Source: CAYSIX01 sp964431205
GTDB lineage: Bacteria; Planctomycetota; Phycisphaerae; Phycisphaerales; Phycisphaeraceae
Direction of reading: 5' to 3'
NCBI GenBank assembly: GCA_964431205.1
Contig: CAYSIX010000056.1
Span: 1 to 19,370 of the forward strand
Length of the DNA: 19,370 bases
The notes below the pieces were generated by a model. That model searched no databases. It was not told the origin of the DNA and was given only the letters and a program-made list of their open reading frames with translations. Position 1 is the stretch's first letter. Every line of letters begins with the position of its first letter. This document shows positions 12,777 to 19,370 of the stretch, one piece after another. A program made the translations under genes and the position numbers.

Positions 12777-14534
12777 ATGCGTGGATTCGTGAAGCGGGCG
12801 ACGGCGTCGCTGGTCCTGATCTTCGTGTGCCAGGCGCACGGCATTCACGAGGTGCTGCCCGACGTCGAGGCCGGGGCCTTGCGCATCCGGCTGGAGCCGG
12901 TGAGCTCGGGCCTGAGCGGGGTGGCGCCCGGCACCGGCAGCTTCCAGTTCGCCCCCACGCGCATGGTCAGCGACGGCACCGGCCGACACCTCGTGGCAAC
13001 GCTCGGCGGCGTCGTCCGCATTATCGATGCCACCGGCAACCTGCTGGCTCAGCCGTTCCTCGACACCACCCGCGACGCCACCGAGATCAACCCGCGCGAG
13101 TTCGGCATGACCTCGATCGCCCTGCACCCCGACTTCCACAGCCCCTCAGCCGACGGGTTCGGCCGGTTTTACACCATCACCACCGAGGCCGCCGGCTCCG
13201 CCCCCGCCGACTTCTCCGGATCCATCGTCCAGGCCGCGCCGAGCCGCCGACACCAGGACGTGCTCACCGAGTGGCGGATGGACGACCCCGCCGCAAACGT
13301 CTTCTCCGGCACACGCCGCGAGATCCTTCGCATCGACCAGCCCGAGATCAATCACAACCTCTTCGACATGGTGTTTGACGACGACGGCCTGCTGTACCTG
13401 AGCAGCGGGGACGGCGGCAACGCCGGCAGCACCGCCCAGCCCACGTTCTCCGACAGCGCTCAGCGCCTCGACAATGTCTATGGCAAAATACTTCGTATCG
13501 ATCCCCTCGGCGACCACGGCGTCAACGGCCAGTACGGCGTACCCGAAGACAATCCGTTCCTCGGCGTGGCGGATGCGCTTCCCGAACTCTACACGATCGG
13601 GCACCGCAGCCCCTATCGGCTCACGCGCGATCGCCTCACCGGCGATCTCTACCTCGGCGAGGTCGGGCAGGTCAACATCGAGGAAGTCAACCGGATCGAG
13701 GCCGGCGGGAACTACGGCTGGAACCTCAAGGAAGGCACCTTCGTCTACGACAAGGCCGCTAAGGACAACATTCAACCCGACGTGCCGGACGGTCAGACCG
13801 GCCAGACGCTCGCCGAGCGCGAAGGGCTGATCGATCCGATCTTCGAGTACGATCACACCGAGGGCCGGTCGGTCACGGGCGGATTCGTCTACCGCGGTGC
13901 GTCGCTCGGGGTGCTGTTCGGCCAGTATGTGTTTGGGGAATTTCTCGGCCCCTCGCGCGATCCGTCGGCGCGGCTGTTCTACGGCGATCCGGCGACCGGC
14001 GTCATCCAGGAGGCGGTGATCGATCCCGCCGGCGTCGCCCTGCCCGAGCGTATCTACAGCTTTGCCGAGGATGACGATGGCGAGCTGTATCTCCTCGGCG
14101 GGCCGCGCAACGGCAGCGACGGCGTCGTCCTCCGCATCGCGGCCGCCACGCTCATCGGCGACTTCGATCTCGACGGCGACGTCGACGCGTTCGACCTGGG
14201 CATCTGGCAGACCGGCTTCGGCATCACCGGCGGCGCGGCGGCGACCGACGGCGACGCCGACGGTGACGGCGACGTCGATGCGTTCGACCTGGGCCTGTGG
14301 CAGACGAACTTCGGGTTCGGCGTGGAGCCGGACGGTCCATCGGTGCCGGAGCCGCACGGGCTGGTGATCGTCGTGTTCGCGCTGGGTTGCGCTGTCCGTC
14401 GTCACGGTGTGCCGACGCCTCTCGGCTGTACGCGTGGGTCAACACGCTGCGTACGGACGTGTGAGATGACTGCGCCGCGGCCCGGAGTCGCCGCTCCCTC
14501 GTGTCAACAGAGGTGTTCCGGGCACAATAGGTAA
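12777..14534 (+). CDS. PQQ-dependent sugar dehydrogenase-like beta-propeller with dockerin repeats and PEP-CTERM motif
   Basis: A 585-residue protein in the glucose/sorbosone dehydrogenase (GSDH) family, which oxidises sugars with pyrroloquinoline quinone outside the cytoplasm. Signal peptide 1-22. The propeller (about 35-455) shows FGMTSIALHPDF (109-120), LYLSSGDGGN (206-215), GKILRIDPLGD (236-246), YTIGHRSPYRL (272-282), YLGEVGQ (292-298) and GGNYGWN (310-316), all family landmarks. Two dockerin-like loops (462-512) follow, then VPEP (523-526), a hydrophobic helix and RR (541-542). The protein continues for 43 more residues, Cys-rich and unlike any PEP-CTERM tail, which suggests a lost stop or a frameshift. 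The start ATG 12777 is preceded by GGGAGGGG. Many planctomycete proteins of this family are only annotated as PQQ enzymes, and the sugar is unknown. Confidence 0.87.
   Translation: MRGFVKRATASLVLIFVCQAHGIHEVLPDVEAGALRIRLEPVSSGLSGVAPGTGSFQFAPTRMVSDGTGRHLVATLGGVVRIIDATGNLLAQPFLDTTRDATEINPREFGMTSIALHPDFHSPSADGFGRFYTITTEAAGSAPADFSGSIVQAAPSRRHQDVLTEWRMDDPAANVFSGTRREILRIDQPEINHNLFDMVFDDDGLLYLSSGDGGNAGSTAQPTFSDSAQRLDNVYGKILRIDPLGDHGVNGQYGVPEDNPFLGVADALPELYTIGHRSPYRLTRDRLTGDLYLGEVGQVNIEEVNRIEAGGNYGWNLKEGTFVYDKAAKDNIQPDVPDGQTGQTLAEREGLIDPIFEYDHTEGRSVTGGFVYRGASLGVLFGQYVFGEFLGPSRDPSARLFYGDPATGVIQEAVIDPAGVALPERIYSFAEDDDGELYLLGGPRNGSDGVVLRIAAATLIGDFDLDGDVDAFDLGIWQTGFGITGGAAATDGDADGDGDVDAFDLGLWQTNFGFGVEPDGPSVPEPHGLVIVVFALGCAVRRHGVPTPLGCTRGSTRCVRTCEMTAPRPGVAAPSCQQRCSGHNR
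14156..14354 (+). repeat. 199-base duplicated block, copy 1 (dockerin repeats of the PQQ protein)
   Basis: This copy and the one at 15632-15830 differ at only three positions by my alignment: two silent Phe codon changes and one Ala/Val change. It covers both calcium loops and ends just after the VPEP codons; flanking sequences diverge sharply at both ends. Confidence 0.9.
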
Positions 14535-14564
14535 CGCGCGCCGACACCCACAAGAGGTCGATCG

Positions 14565-14593
14565 TTGACAACGGCGGGGCCAGCAAGTAGCAT
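14565..14593 (+). promoter_or_regulatory. Promoter for the LamG-like gene
   Basis: TTGACA (14565-14570), a 17-base spacer and TAGCAT (14588-14593, 4 of 6). It gives a leader of about 175 bases that contains an A/T-rich near-palindrome (ATTGATTAACCAAT, about 14658-14671) and a hairpin at 14682. This fills most of the 240-base gap between the two PEP-CTERM genes. Confidence 0.5.
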
Positions 14594-14681
14594 CGATACG
14601 TCACGAATCAATCATCGTCGCCCATCGCCAGTGCCTTCTGTCCACCACCGATTTGCATTGATTAACCAATAGAACAATAGT

Positions 14682-14701
14682 GGTCGCGTCTACGCGCGAC
14701 C
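14682..14701 (+). other. Stem-loop in the leader of the LamG-like gene
   Basis: GGTCGCG (14682-14688) pairs perfectly with CGCGACC (14695-14701) around TCTACG. It lies about 70 bases before the start codon with no following T-run, so it is more likely a leader element or protein site than a terminator. Confidence 0.4.
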
Positions 14702-14774
14702 CGTGATCGAACGCGTCCCTTGCATCTTCGTGCCAGCGACGTGTTCCCCCAAACGAGAATGAAAGGTCAAGCCC

Positions 14775-15902
14775 ATGCATTCAAGCGAACGGATTGTCTG
14801 CGCCTTTGCTTTGGGTACATCAACCCGACGGCGACTTCATGGTCCGAGCTTGGGCGTGACGGGATCCGCGCTGTGGGTGATGCTCAGTGCGGCCTCGCTG
14901 GGGCTCGTGGCGGGCCAGGCAGGCGCTGAGCTGATCGCGTACGAGGGATTCGAGTACGACGCGGGGGACCTGCGCAACCAGAACGGTGGTGTGGGTGATT
15001 GGACCTCGGCCTGGGGGCGCGGCAGCGGTTTCGGTTCCGGAGCGAGCTGGCAGGTCGGCCCGCCCAGCCTGAGCTACACCGACTCCGGTGGTCGGACGCT
15101 GCGGACCCGCGGGGGCGCCGCCCGGGCCGACGCGGGCGATGTCAGCAAGGAGTTTCGCGAGACACGAAGCTGGAACGCCGCCGCCTACAACAATGACGGC
15201 GATGAGCTCTGGTTCAGCTTCCTCTTCCATCGCTCCGGTGACAATACGTCAGGGGTTCATTTCTACATCGCCGGCAGCGGCGGCCTGCACAACGGGCTCG
15301 GCGTGTTTCTGGGTACTTTCAGCCTCAGCGCCCGCATCAACTCAAGCAGCGCCGGCTACCGGTCCTTCTCGCCTGACGAAGATCACTTCGTCGTCGGTCG
15401 CATCACTTTCTCCGACACCGAAGACGACGAGGTTCGGTACTGGCTCAACCCGGACCTGGATCGGGTTCCCCTCGACACGGCGTCAAACAGCGGGGTCAAC
15501 CACGCGGCGGTCAGCGCGGCCTCGTGGAACAGACTTTATATGCGCCATCCCAACAATCCCGGCCGGGACATGATCGATGAGATTCGTCTCGGTACCGACT
15601 TCTTCTCCGTCGCGCCCCTCGCGACCGTCGCCGGCGACTTTGATCTCGACGGCGACGTCGACGCGTTTGACCTGGGCATCTGGCAGACCGGCTTCGGCAT
15701 CACCGGCGGCGCGGCGGTGACCGACGGCGACGCCGACGGTGACGGCGACGTCGATGCGTTCGACCTGGGCCTGTGGCAGACGAACTTCGGGTTCGGCGTG
15801 GAGCCGGACGGTCCATCGGTGCCGGAGCCGGCGATCGGGGCGTTGTTCGGCGGCGGCCTCGCGCTGGGCATTCGGCGGCGGCGGACGGGCCCGGGCCGTT
15901 GA
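14775..15902 (+). CDS. LamG-like secreted protein with dockerin-like repeats and PEP-CTERM tail
   Basis: A 375-residue protein. The N-terminus is a long signal peptide: a 30-residue basic head with RRR at 18-20, then a hydrophobic stretch ending AGAE near 50. Residues 52-280 open with ELIAYEGFEYDAGDL and NQNGGVGDW, the usual start of planctomycete concanavalin/LamG-like surface proteins, and are beta-rich (WFSFLFHRS, GVFLGTFSLSARI, HFVVGRITFSD). Two dockerin-like calcium loops lie at 288-340, then VPEP (349-352) and GALFGGGLALGIRRRR, a complete PEP-CTERM signal. The repeat region is almost the same DNA as in the preceding PQQ protein. The start is preceded by AAAGG. It probably binds carbohydrate or other surface material outside the cell; no catalytic residues are evident. 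Confidence 0.82.
   Translation: MHSSERIVCAFALGTSTRRRLHGPSLGVTGSALWVMLSAASLGLVAGQAGAELIAYEGFEYDAGDLRNQNGGVGDWTSAWGRGSGFGSGASWQVGPPSLSYTDSGGRTLRTRGGAARADAGDVSKEFRETRSWNAAAYNNDGDELWFSFLFHRSGDNTSGVHFYIAGSGGLHNGLGVFLGTFSLSARINSSSAGYRSFSPDEDHFVVGRITFSDTEDDEVRYWLNPDLDRVPLDTASNSGVNHAAVSAASWNRLYMRHPNNPGRDMIDEIRLGTDFFSVAPLATVAGDFDLDGDVDAFDLGIWQTGFGITGGAAVTDGDADGDGDVDAFDLGLWQTNFGFGVEPDGPSVPEPAIGALFGGGLALGIRRRRTGPGR
15632..15830 (+). repeat. 199-base duplicated block, copy 2 (dockerin repeats of the LamG-like protein)
   Basis: The partner of 14156-14354, in direct orientation, 1476 bases downstream. The single amino-acid difference is Ala to Val in the linker between the two calcium loops. Confidence 0.9.
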
Positions 15903-15929
15903 AACGGCGCGGCGTGGCGGTGCTATCAT
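15899..15929 (+). promoter_or_regulatory. Promoter of the aldo/keto reductase; transcript probably leaderless
   Basis: TTGAAA (15899-15904, 5 of 6), a 19-base spacer and TATCAT (15924-15929, 5 of 6). The expected transcript start falls at about 15936, the first base of the ATG. No ribosome site precedes the gene. The -35 box overlaps the stop codon of the previous gene. Confidence 0.5.
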
Positions 15930-15935
15930 GGCCCC

Positions 15936-16919
15936 ATGTCGCACAAGTTCGCCAAAGACCGTTACGACCGGATGGCCTACCGACGCTGCGGCCGCAGCGG
16001 CCTGCTGCTGCCGGCGCTGTCGCTCGGCGGGTGGCACAACTTTCAGGACGCCGACCTCGCCGCCGACCTGATGACCCGCGCGTTCGACCTGGGCGTCACC
16101 CACTTCGACTTCGCCAACAACTACGGCCCGCCGCCCGGCGCCGCCGAGGAAAACGCCGGCAAGATCCTCAAAAAACAGTTCAAGCGGCACCGCGACGAGC
16201 TGATCATCTCCTCCAAGGCCGGCTACCGCATGTGGCCCGGCCCGTACGGGGAGTGGGGCTCGAAGAAGTACCTCGTCGCCAGCGTCGACCAGTCGCTCAA
16301 GCGGCTGAAGCTCGACTACGTCGACATCTTCTACTCGCACCGGCCCGACCCCGACACGCCGCTCGAGGAGACCATGGGCGCGATCGATCGGATCGTGAAG
16401 CAGGGCAAGGCCCTCTACGCCGGGATCAGCAGTTACAGCGGCGAGGCCACGGCCCGGGCGGCGGACATCATGCAGCACCACGGCACGCCGATCACGATCC
16501 ACCAGCCGCTGTATCACATGCTCGAGCGGCGGATCGAGCACGACCTGCTGCCCGTCGTGGAGCGTCTGGGTATCGGCGTGATCGTCTTCTGCCCGCTGGC
16601 GCAGGGGCTGTTGACGGACAAGTATCTCGACGGCGTGCCGGAAGACTCGCGCGCGGCGAGCGAGACCGGGTTTCTCCAGCGTGAATCGGTGACGCCGCAG
16701 GTGATCGAGAAGGTCCGTCAGTTGCGGGTGATCGCGCAGGAGCGTGGGCAGACGATGGCGCAGCTCGCGTTGAGCTGGGTCCTGCGGGACCCGCGGATCA
16801 CGAGCGTGCTGTTCGGCGCCAGCCGGGTGGAGCAGGTGGAGCAGAACGTCGCGGCGCTGGACGCGCCGGCGTTGAGCGAGGACGAGCTGGGCAGGATCGA
16901 TGCGATTCTCGCGGGCTGA
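15936..16919 (+). CDS. yghZ: YghZ/Gpr-type aldo/keto reductase
   Basis: A 327-residue NADPH-dependent aldo/keto reductase of the AKR14 branch. The E. coli member (YghZ, also called Gpr) reduces L-glyceraldehyde 3-phosphate and helps detoxify methylglyoxal. The whole protein follows the E. coli pattern: YRRCGRSGLLLPALSLGGWHNF (16-36), FDFANNYGPPPGAAEEN (57-73), ISSKAGYRMWPGPYG (91-105), the SVDQSLKRLKLDYVDIFYSHRPD block, PLAQGLLTDKYL and SVLFGASRVEQVEQNV near the end. The tetrad is Asp58, Tyr63, Lys94 and His135. It is cytoplasmic. The gene starts 33 bases after the PEP-CTERM gene, apparently from its own promoter. These enzymes resemble potassium-channel beta subunits, but no channel gene is nearby. 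The reaction class is certain; the physiological substrate here is inferred. Confidence 0.92.
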   Translation: MSHKFAKDRYDRMAYRRCGRSGLLLPALSLGGWHNFQDADLAADLMTRAFDLGVTHFDFANNYGPPPGAAEENAGKILKKQFKRHRDELIISSKAGYRMWPGPYGEWGSKKYLVASVDQSLKRLKLDYVDIFYSHRPDPDTPLEETMGAIDRIVKQGKALYAGISSYSGEATARAADIMQHHGTPITIHQPLYHMLERRIEHDLLPVVERLGIGVIVFCPLAQGLLTDKYLDGVPEDSRAASETGFLQRESVTPQVIEKVRQLRVIAQERGQTMAQLALSWVLRDPRITSVLFGASRVEQVEQNVAALDAPALSEDELGRIDAILAG

Positions 16920-16928
16920 GCCAGCCCG
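16912..16928 (+). terminator. Hairpin across the stop of the aldo/keto reductase
   Basis: CGGGCT (16912-16917) pairs with AGCCCG (16923-16928) around GAGCC, containing the TGA stop. It lies in the short convergent gap with the minus-strand gene ending at 16998. No T-run follows, so termination here is only a possibility. Confidence 0.3.
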
Positions 16929-16997
16929 ATGGGTTCGCCATCACGCCGACCGCGTCGCGGGCCCGTCGTGAGAGCGAGCCGGCGGACCGCCATCGCG

Positions 16998-17504
16998 TTA
17001 CGGCTCGCACTGGATCGGCTTGACCCCTTCGCCACACTTCTTGCCGACGGCGTTCATGATCTGGGCGCCAACCATGCTCTGGTCCGAGACCCACTTGCCG
17101 CCGTCGGGGGCGCGGACGAGCATGGCAGTGGCGCCCAGGGCCGCTTCATCCGCGGCGCTGCCGGACTCACGCCGGGTTGGGGGGTTGGCGAACTTCTCCA
17201 GATAGCCGACCCAGAGCGAGTCCTCGTCGTCACAACTGCTGCAACTGAAGACGATGGCACGGACGCCGGCGGGTTGGCCGTCCGGGTCGGGCCCCGACGG
17301 CGCTTCGATCGGGGGGAACTTGCTGCTGTCGTCGACGAACAGCTCGCCGGTGTTCAGGTCGTAGTAGTACGCCCGCGGGTTCAGCTCCGAGCCCGGCCCG
17401 GTGCTGAGCTGGTGGATGATGAACCAGAGGCACAGGCCCAGAAGAACGATCGCCCCGATGGTCGTCACGGATGGGTTCTGGTTCAGCCATTCACGTACGG
17501 ACAT
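16998..17504 (-). CDS. Planctomycete-type one-TM hypothetical protein (YYYDLNTGELF)
   Basis: A 168-residue protein. Residues 1-14 are cytoplasmic, 16-32 form one membrane segment (TIGAIVLLGLCLWFIIHQL), and the rest should lie outside the membrane. RAYYYDLNTGELFVDDSSKFPPIEAPSGP (44-72) and GVRAIVFSC are a pattern I recognise from short uncharacterised planctomycete proteins, usually also with one N-terminal membrane helix. Four cysteines, Cys88 and Cys91 (CSSC) and Cys157 and Cys166, could form disulphides or bind metal. The start ATG 17504 has AAAGGA upstream; a longer frame begins at 17600 but would bury the membrane helix. It is transcribed in the same direction as the lacI-type gene, 116 bases downstream of it. 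The function is unknown. Confidence 0.75.
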   Translation of the reverse strand: MSVREWLNQNPSVTTIGAIVLLGLCLWFIIHQLSTGPGSELNPRAYYYDLNTGELFVDDSSKFPPIEAPSGPDPDGQPAGVRAIVFSCSSCDDEDSLWVGYLEKFANPPTRRESGSAADEAALGATAMLVRAPDGGKWVSDQSMVGAQIMNAVGKKCGEGVKPIQCEP

Positions 17505-17620
17505 GTCGTGGTTCCTTTCTGTCGGTCCGTATCGGCACGCGCGAGCACGCCAGAGGGAGACGGAGTGGCGTGAGTTTAATCGAACGAACCCGGATGGCAA
17601 GGCGTCGCTCGCCCGCCGTG

Positions 17621-18727
17621 TTATGCCGGCGCCGGGCCCGTGCTCTCGCGCACGATCAGACGCGGCTGAATGATCTGCCTCGACCCGCGCAACGACGCGG
17701 CCTTGTTCGGCTCCATCGCCAGAGTCAGCGCCAGCTCGCCGGCGCGCTGGCCGATCTCCGCCAGCCGGTGGTCGATCGTCGTCAGCGCCGGGTTGGCCAG
17801 CTCCGCCTGCGCATCATCGAACCCGACCACCGACACGTCCTGCGGCACGCGAATGCCCCGCCGGGTCAACACCCGGCAGACGACCATGGCCACCACGTCG
17901 CTCTGGCACACCGCCGCCGTAAAACTTCGCGGCCGCTCGCTCAGGTAACGCTCAAACGCCGCCTCGGCGGTCTGCGTCCGCAGGCGATCGGGCTGCTGCG
18001 TGCTCTCATGATCGAACCAGTACCGGCAGGACGCCCCGCGCAGCCCCGCGTCCCACACCGCCGTCATGAACGCGTTCTCACGGGGTGAGACGCCCTGGTC
18101 CAGCTCGGGCCGGTTCGACGCGCCCACCCACAGCACCTCGCGGTGCCCGAACTCGGCCAGGTGCGAGACCGTCAGCTTCGCCGCCGCCGTCTCGTCGAAG
18201 TCCACCGTCGTCAACCGGGTCGGGATCGCCGGCTGGACGACGACGATGGGCAGTTCGGGCCCGTCGGCGAGCAGGGGCACGACGCTCTGGGCCTCGACGT
18301 GGCCGAGCTGCGTGCCGACCACGACCAGCCCGTCCAGCCGTCGCTCGCGGATGCCCTCGATGCCCCGGACGGTCGCCCGCCTGTCCTCGCTGGGCCCGAT
18401 GAGGGTCAGCGCGTAGCCGAGGTTGTGGGTCGCCGCCTCGACGCCGCTGATCAGCGAGTGGAAGTAGGTGTTGTTGGTCAGCCGATTGGGCGAGAGGTTG
18501 CGCTGCGGCCCGCCGATCTCCATGGCCATGCCAAGGGTCTCGGCCCGTCCGGTGCGGATGGACCGATGCGGGAAGCTGCGGGTGTAGCCGACGCGGGTCG
18601 CCGCTTCGCGGACGCGCTGAGCCGCCGCGTCGCTGATCCGCTCGGCATACTTGCCACGGTTGAGCACGCGACTGGCCGTCGTCGTGCTCACACCCGCGAT
18701 CTTCGCCACTTCCTGCAGCGTCGCCAT
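17621..18727 (-). CDS. LacI-family transcriptional regulator
   Basis: A 368-residue LacI/GalR repressor. The N-terminal headpiece MATLQEVAKIAGVSTTTASRVLN (1-23) holds the helix-turn-helix, followed by the hinge helix region (AAQRVREAATRVGYTR, 35-50). The rest is the periplasmic-binding-protein-like ligand domain, with LGMAMEIGG, the IEGIRERRLDGLVVVG core, VSVVGFDDAQAELANPALTTIDH and the family ending ILPRLIVRESTGPA-like. A normal-length family member. Upstream there are a candidate promoter (18868-18896) and a perfect 22-base dyad (18782-18803) between promoter and start, which suits self-repression. It is divergent from a prepilin-like gene at 19289, a plausible target. The effector is probably a sugar, but which one cannot be read. 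Confidence 0.92.
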   Translation of the reverse strand: MATLQEVAKIAGVSTTTASRVLNRGKYAERISDAAAQRVREAATRVGYTRSFPHRSIRTGRAETLGMAMEIGGPQRNLSPNRLTNNTYFHSLISGVEAATHNLGYALTLIGPSEDRRATVRGIEGIRERRLDGLVVVGTQLGHVEAQSVVPLLADGPELPIVVVQPAIPTRLTTVDFDETAAAKLTVSHLAEFGHREVLWVGASNRPELDQGVSPRENAFMTAVWDAGLRGASCRYWFDHESTQQPDRLRTQTAEAAFERYLSERPRSFTAAVCQSDVVAMVVCRVLTRRGIRVPQDVSVVGFDDAQAELANPALTTIDHRLAEIGQRAGELALTLAMEPNKAASLRGSRQIIQPRLIVRESTGPAPA

Positions 18728-18781
18728 GCGATTGGCCCTCGACTGGACTCAAACCCGACAGGAAACCGACGATCATGCACC

Positions 18782-18803
18782 CGATTGCACAGCGAGGCAA
18801 TCG
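18782..18803. promoter_or_regulatory. Perfect inverted repeat, candidate LacI-family operator
   Basis: CGATTGC (18782-18788) and GCAATCG (18797-18803) flank an 8-base centre, 22 bases in all. The size and the TTGC/GCAA half-sites suit LacI-family proteins. It lies 55-76 bases before the regulator start and downstream of its promoter. Confidence 0.5.
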
Positions 18804-18867
18804 ACCCCGCTCGGATGACGCGCCCGTCCGGGCTGGATCCGGGTAAGCATAGCCCGATTCTCGCTTC

Positions 18868-18896
18868 ATTCCAAGACGAAGTTGGCCCACCGTCAA
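18868..18896 (-). promoter_or_regulatory. Promoter of the LacI-family gene
   Basis: Minus strand: TTGACG (18896-18891), a 17-base spacer and TGGAAT (18873-18868). A second possible pair overlaps it: TTGGAA (18874-18869), 17 bases, TATGCT (18851-18846). Confidence 0.5.
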
Positions 18897-18923
18897 CTTT
18901 TTTTGGCCCGGGCGAAAATCGGC

Positions 18924-18950
18924 TTGACAGGCGGGGGACTCGGGTTTAGT
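18924..18950 (+). promoter_or_regulatory. Promoter reading toward the prepilin-like gene
   Basis: A perfect TTGACA (18924-18929), but only a weak -10 TTTAGT (18945-18950) at 15 bases. Weak boxes behind a perfect -35 suggest dependence on an activator, or that the true -10 is elsewhere. Confidence 0.4.
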
Positions 18951-19288
18951 GTTTGCATAGCTCGGCTGGCAGGCGCACGCGGGTGGCCAGCCGGTCGACG
19001 GCGCGAGCCTCGTGTGTCCCATTTGTCGCGCCGCTCGTTTTTCCGCTCGTTCGGTTTCACGTTCTTGCGACGGGTCATTTAAACGATGGAGGTTTCACGA
19101 ACGCAGCACGAGAGCGGGGGACGGGCTCAACCGCGCGGTTGGCATTCGGTGAAGGCCGGCGCGGCACGCCTGCAAGACCGCCGTGCGCCGATACGCCGCC
19201 CGTGGAAGCGATTCTGAGGCTGGTGGCAGTCCACGCCGTTCGTGCTGCGTTGGAAGGCGGCCCGCGCCGACACTTGGAGGTCTAAGCG

Positions 19289-19370
19289 ATGAATCACGTC
19301 AAAATGCCAAAAGGTTTCACCCTGATCGAGCTGCTGGTCGTGATCAGCATCATCGCGCTGCTGATCTCGA
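19289..19370 (+). CDS. Prepilin-type N-terminal cleavage/methylation protein, cut by window end
   Basis: Only the first 27 residues are in the window. MNHVKMPKGFTLIELLVVIS followed by IIALLIS is the type IV pilin/type II secretion pseudopilin signal: a short basic leader, cleavage after Gly9, Phe+1, Glu+5 and the hydrophobic helix. The ribosome site TTGGAGG ends eight bases before the ATG. In planctomycetes most proteins with this start belong to the DUF1559 (H-X9-DG) group of pseudopilin-like surface proteins, which occur in large numbers; the body needed to confirm this is missing. It is divergent from the LacI-family regulator. Confidence 0.85.
   Translation, partial: MNHVKMPKGFTLIELLVVISIIALLIS

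Larger units (their letters stand above)
18728..19288. other. 561-base divergent regulatory gap
   Basis: No convincing gene; a 44-codon frame starting ATGGAGG at 19086 lacks support. The gap contains the LacI gene promoter and dyad, a T7 run at 18897-18903 between the two opposing -35 boxes, the plus-strand promoter at 18924, and then a leader of roughly 330 bases for the prepilin-like gene. Confidence 0.55.

Noticed and set aside
10961..12844. Long minus-strand open frame over the protease gene
   Set aside because: It is antisense to a clear signal-peptide protease with full triad and is rich in Arg as expected for shadow frames in high-GC DNA.
13146..14405. 419-codon minus-strand frame over the PQQ protein
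   Set aside because: Antisense to conserved propeller motifs; the repetitive V/D/E/R composition reflects codon structure of the sense strand.
19086..19217. Small 44-codon frame before the prepilin-like gene
   Set aside because: No ribosome site or family pattern; better explained as untranslated leader.

Overview
The window looks like chromosomal DNA of a high-GC planctomycete, probably of the Phycisphaerae type. This rests on four secreted proteins that each carry two dockerin-like DGDVDAFDL repeats plus a C-terminal PEP-CTERM tail, a DUF1559-style prepilin start (GFTLIELLVVIS) at the right edge, and small protein families I know mainly from planctomycetes. The lineage is inferred from gene content, with no rRNA to confirm it.

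Layout. 55-996 (minus): a host-type PEP-CTERM/dockerin protein. About 1240-8870: a compact integrated element of roughly 7.5 kb with all but one gene on the plus strand. It holds a gene of unknown function with its own promoter and lower GC (1387-2334), an AlpA/excisionase-like protein, a winged-helix-like protein, a DUF669 single-strand-binding-like protein, an archaeo-eukaryotic-type primase, a DnaB-like RecA-fold helicase and a winged-helix protein. Four of these junctions overlap by 4-8 bases. A dense array of TGTAC repeats and dyads follows (6561-6683), then a strong promoter, a small Cro/CI-like repressor and a tyrosine integrase whose last 20 codons lie antisense inside a tRNA-Ala(CGC) gene. 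No capsid, terminase, portal, relaxase or mating-pair gene is present. The element therefore resembles a phage satellite (P4/PICI logic) or an integrative plasmid that replicates autonomously after excision.

8798-19370: host DNA. tRNA-Ala(CGC) on the minus strand is divergent from speD-speE, whose SpeE carries the GGGEG signature of the thermospermine/Thermus-type aminopropyltransferases. An 800-base gene-free stretch follows, with a strong promoter and predicted RNA folds. Next come three PEP-CTERM/dockerin proteins: a trypsin-like protease, a PQQ-type sugar dehydrogenase and a LamG-like protein. The last two share a 199-base block at about 98.5 percent identity. After them lie a YghZ-type aldo/keto reductase (probably leaderless), a planctomycete-type one-TM protein and a LacI-family regulator (both minus), and a divergent prepilin-like gene cut by the window end.

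How it fits together: the element has parts for integration control (integrase, AlpA-like, repressor) and its own replication (SSB, primase, helicase, possible initiator, possible origin). The host flank is devoted to polyamine synthesis and to export of calcium-binding, membrane-tagged surface proteins. All function calls come from reading motifs; no database search was run.
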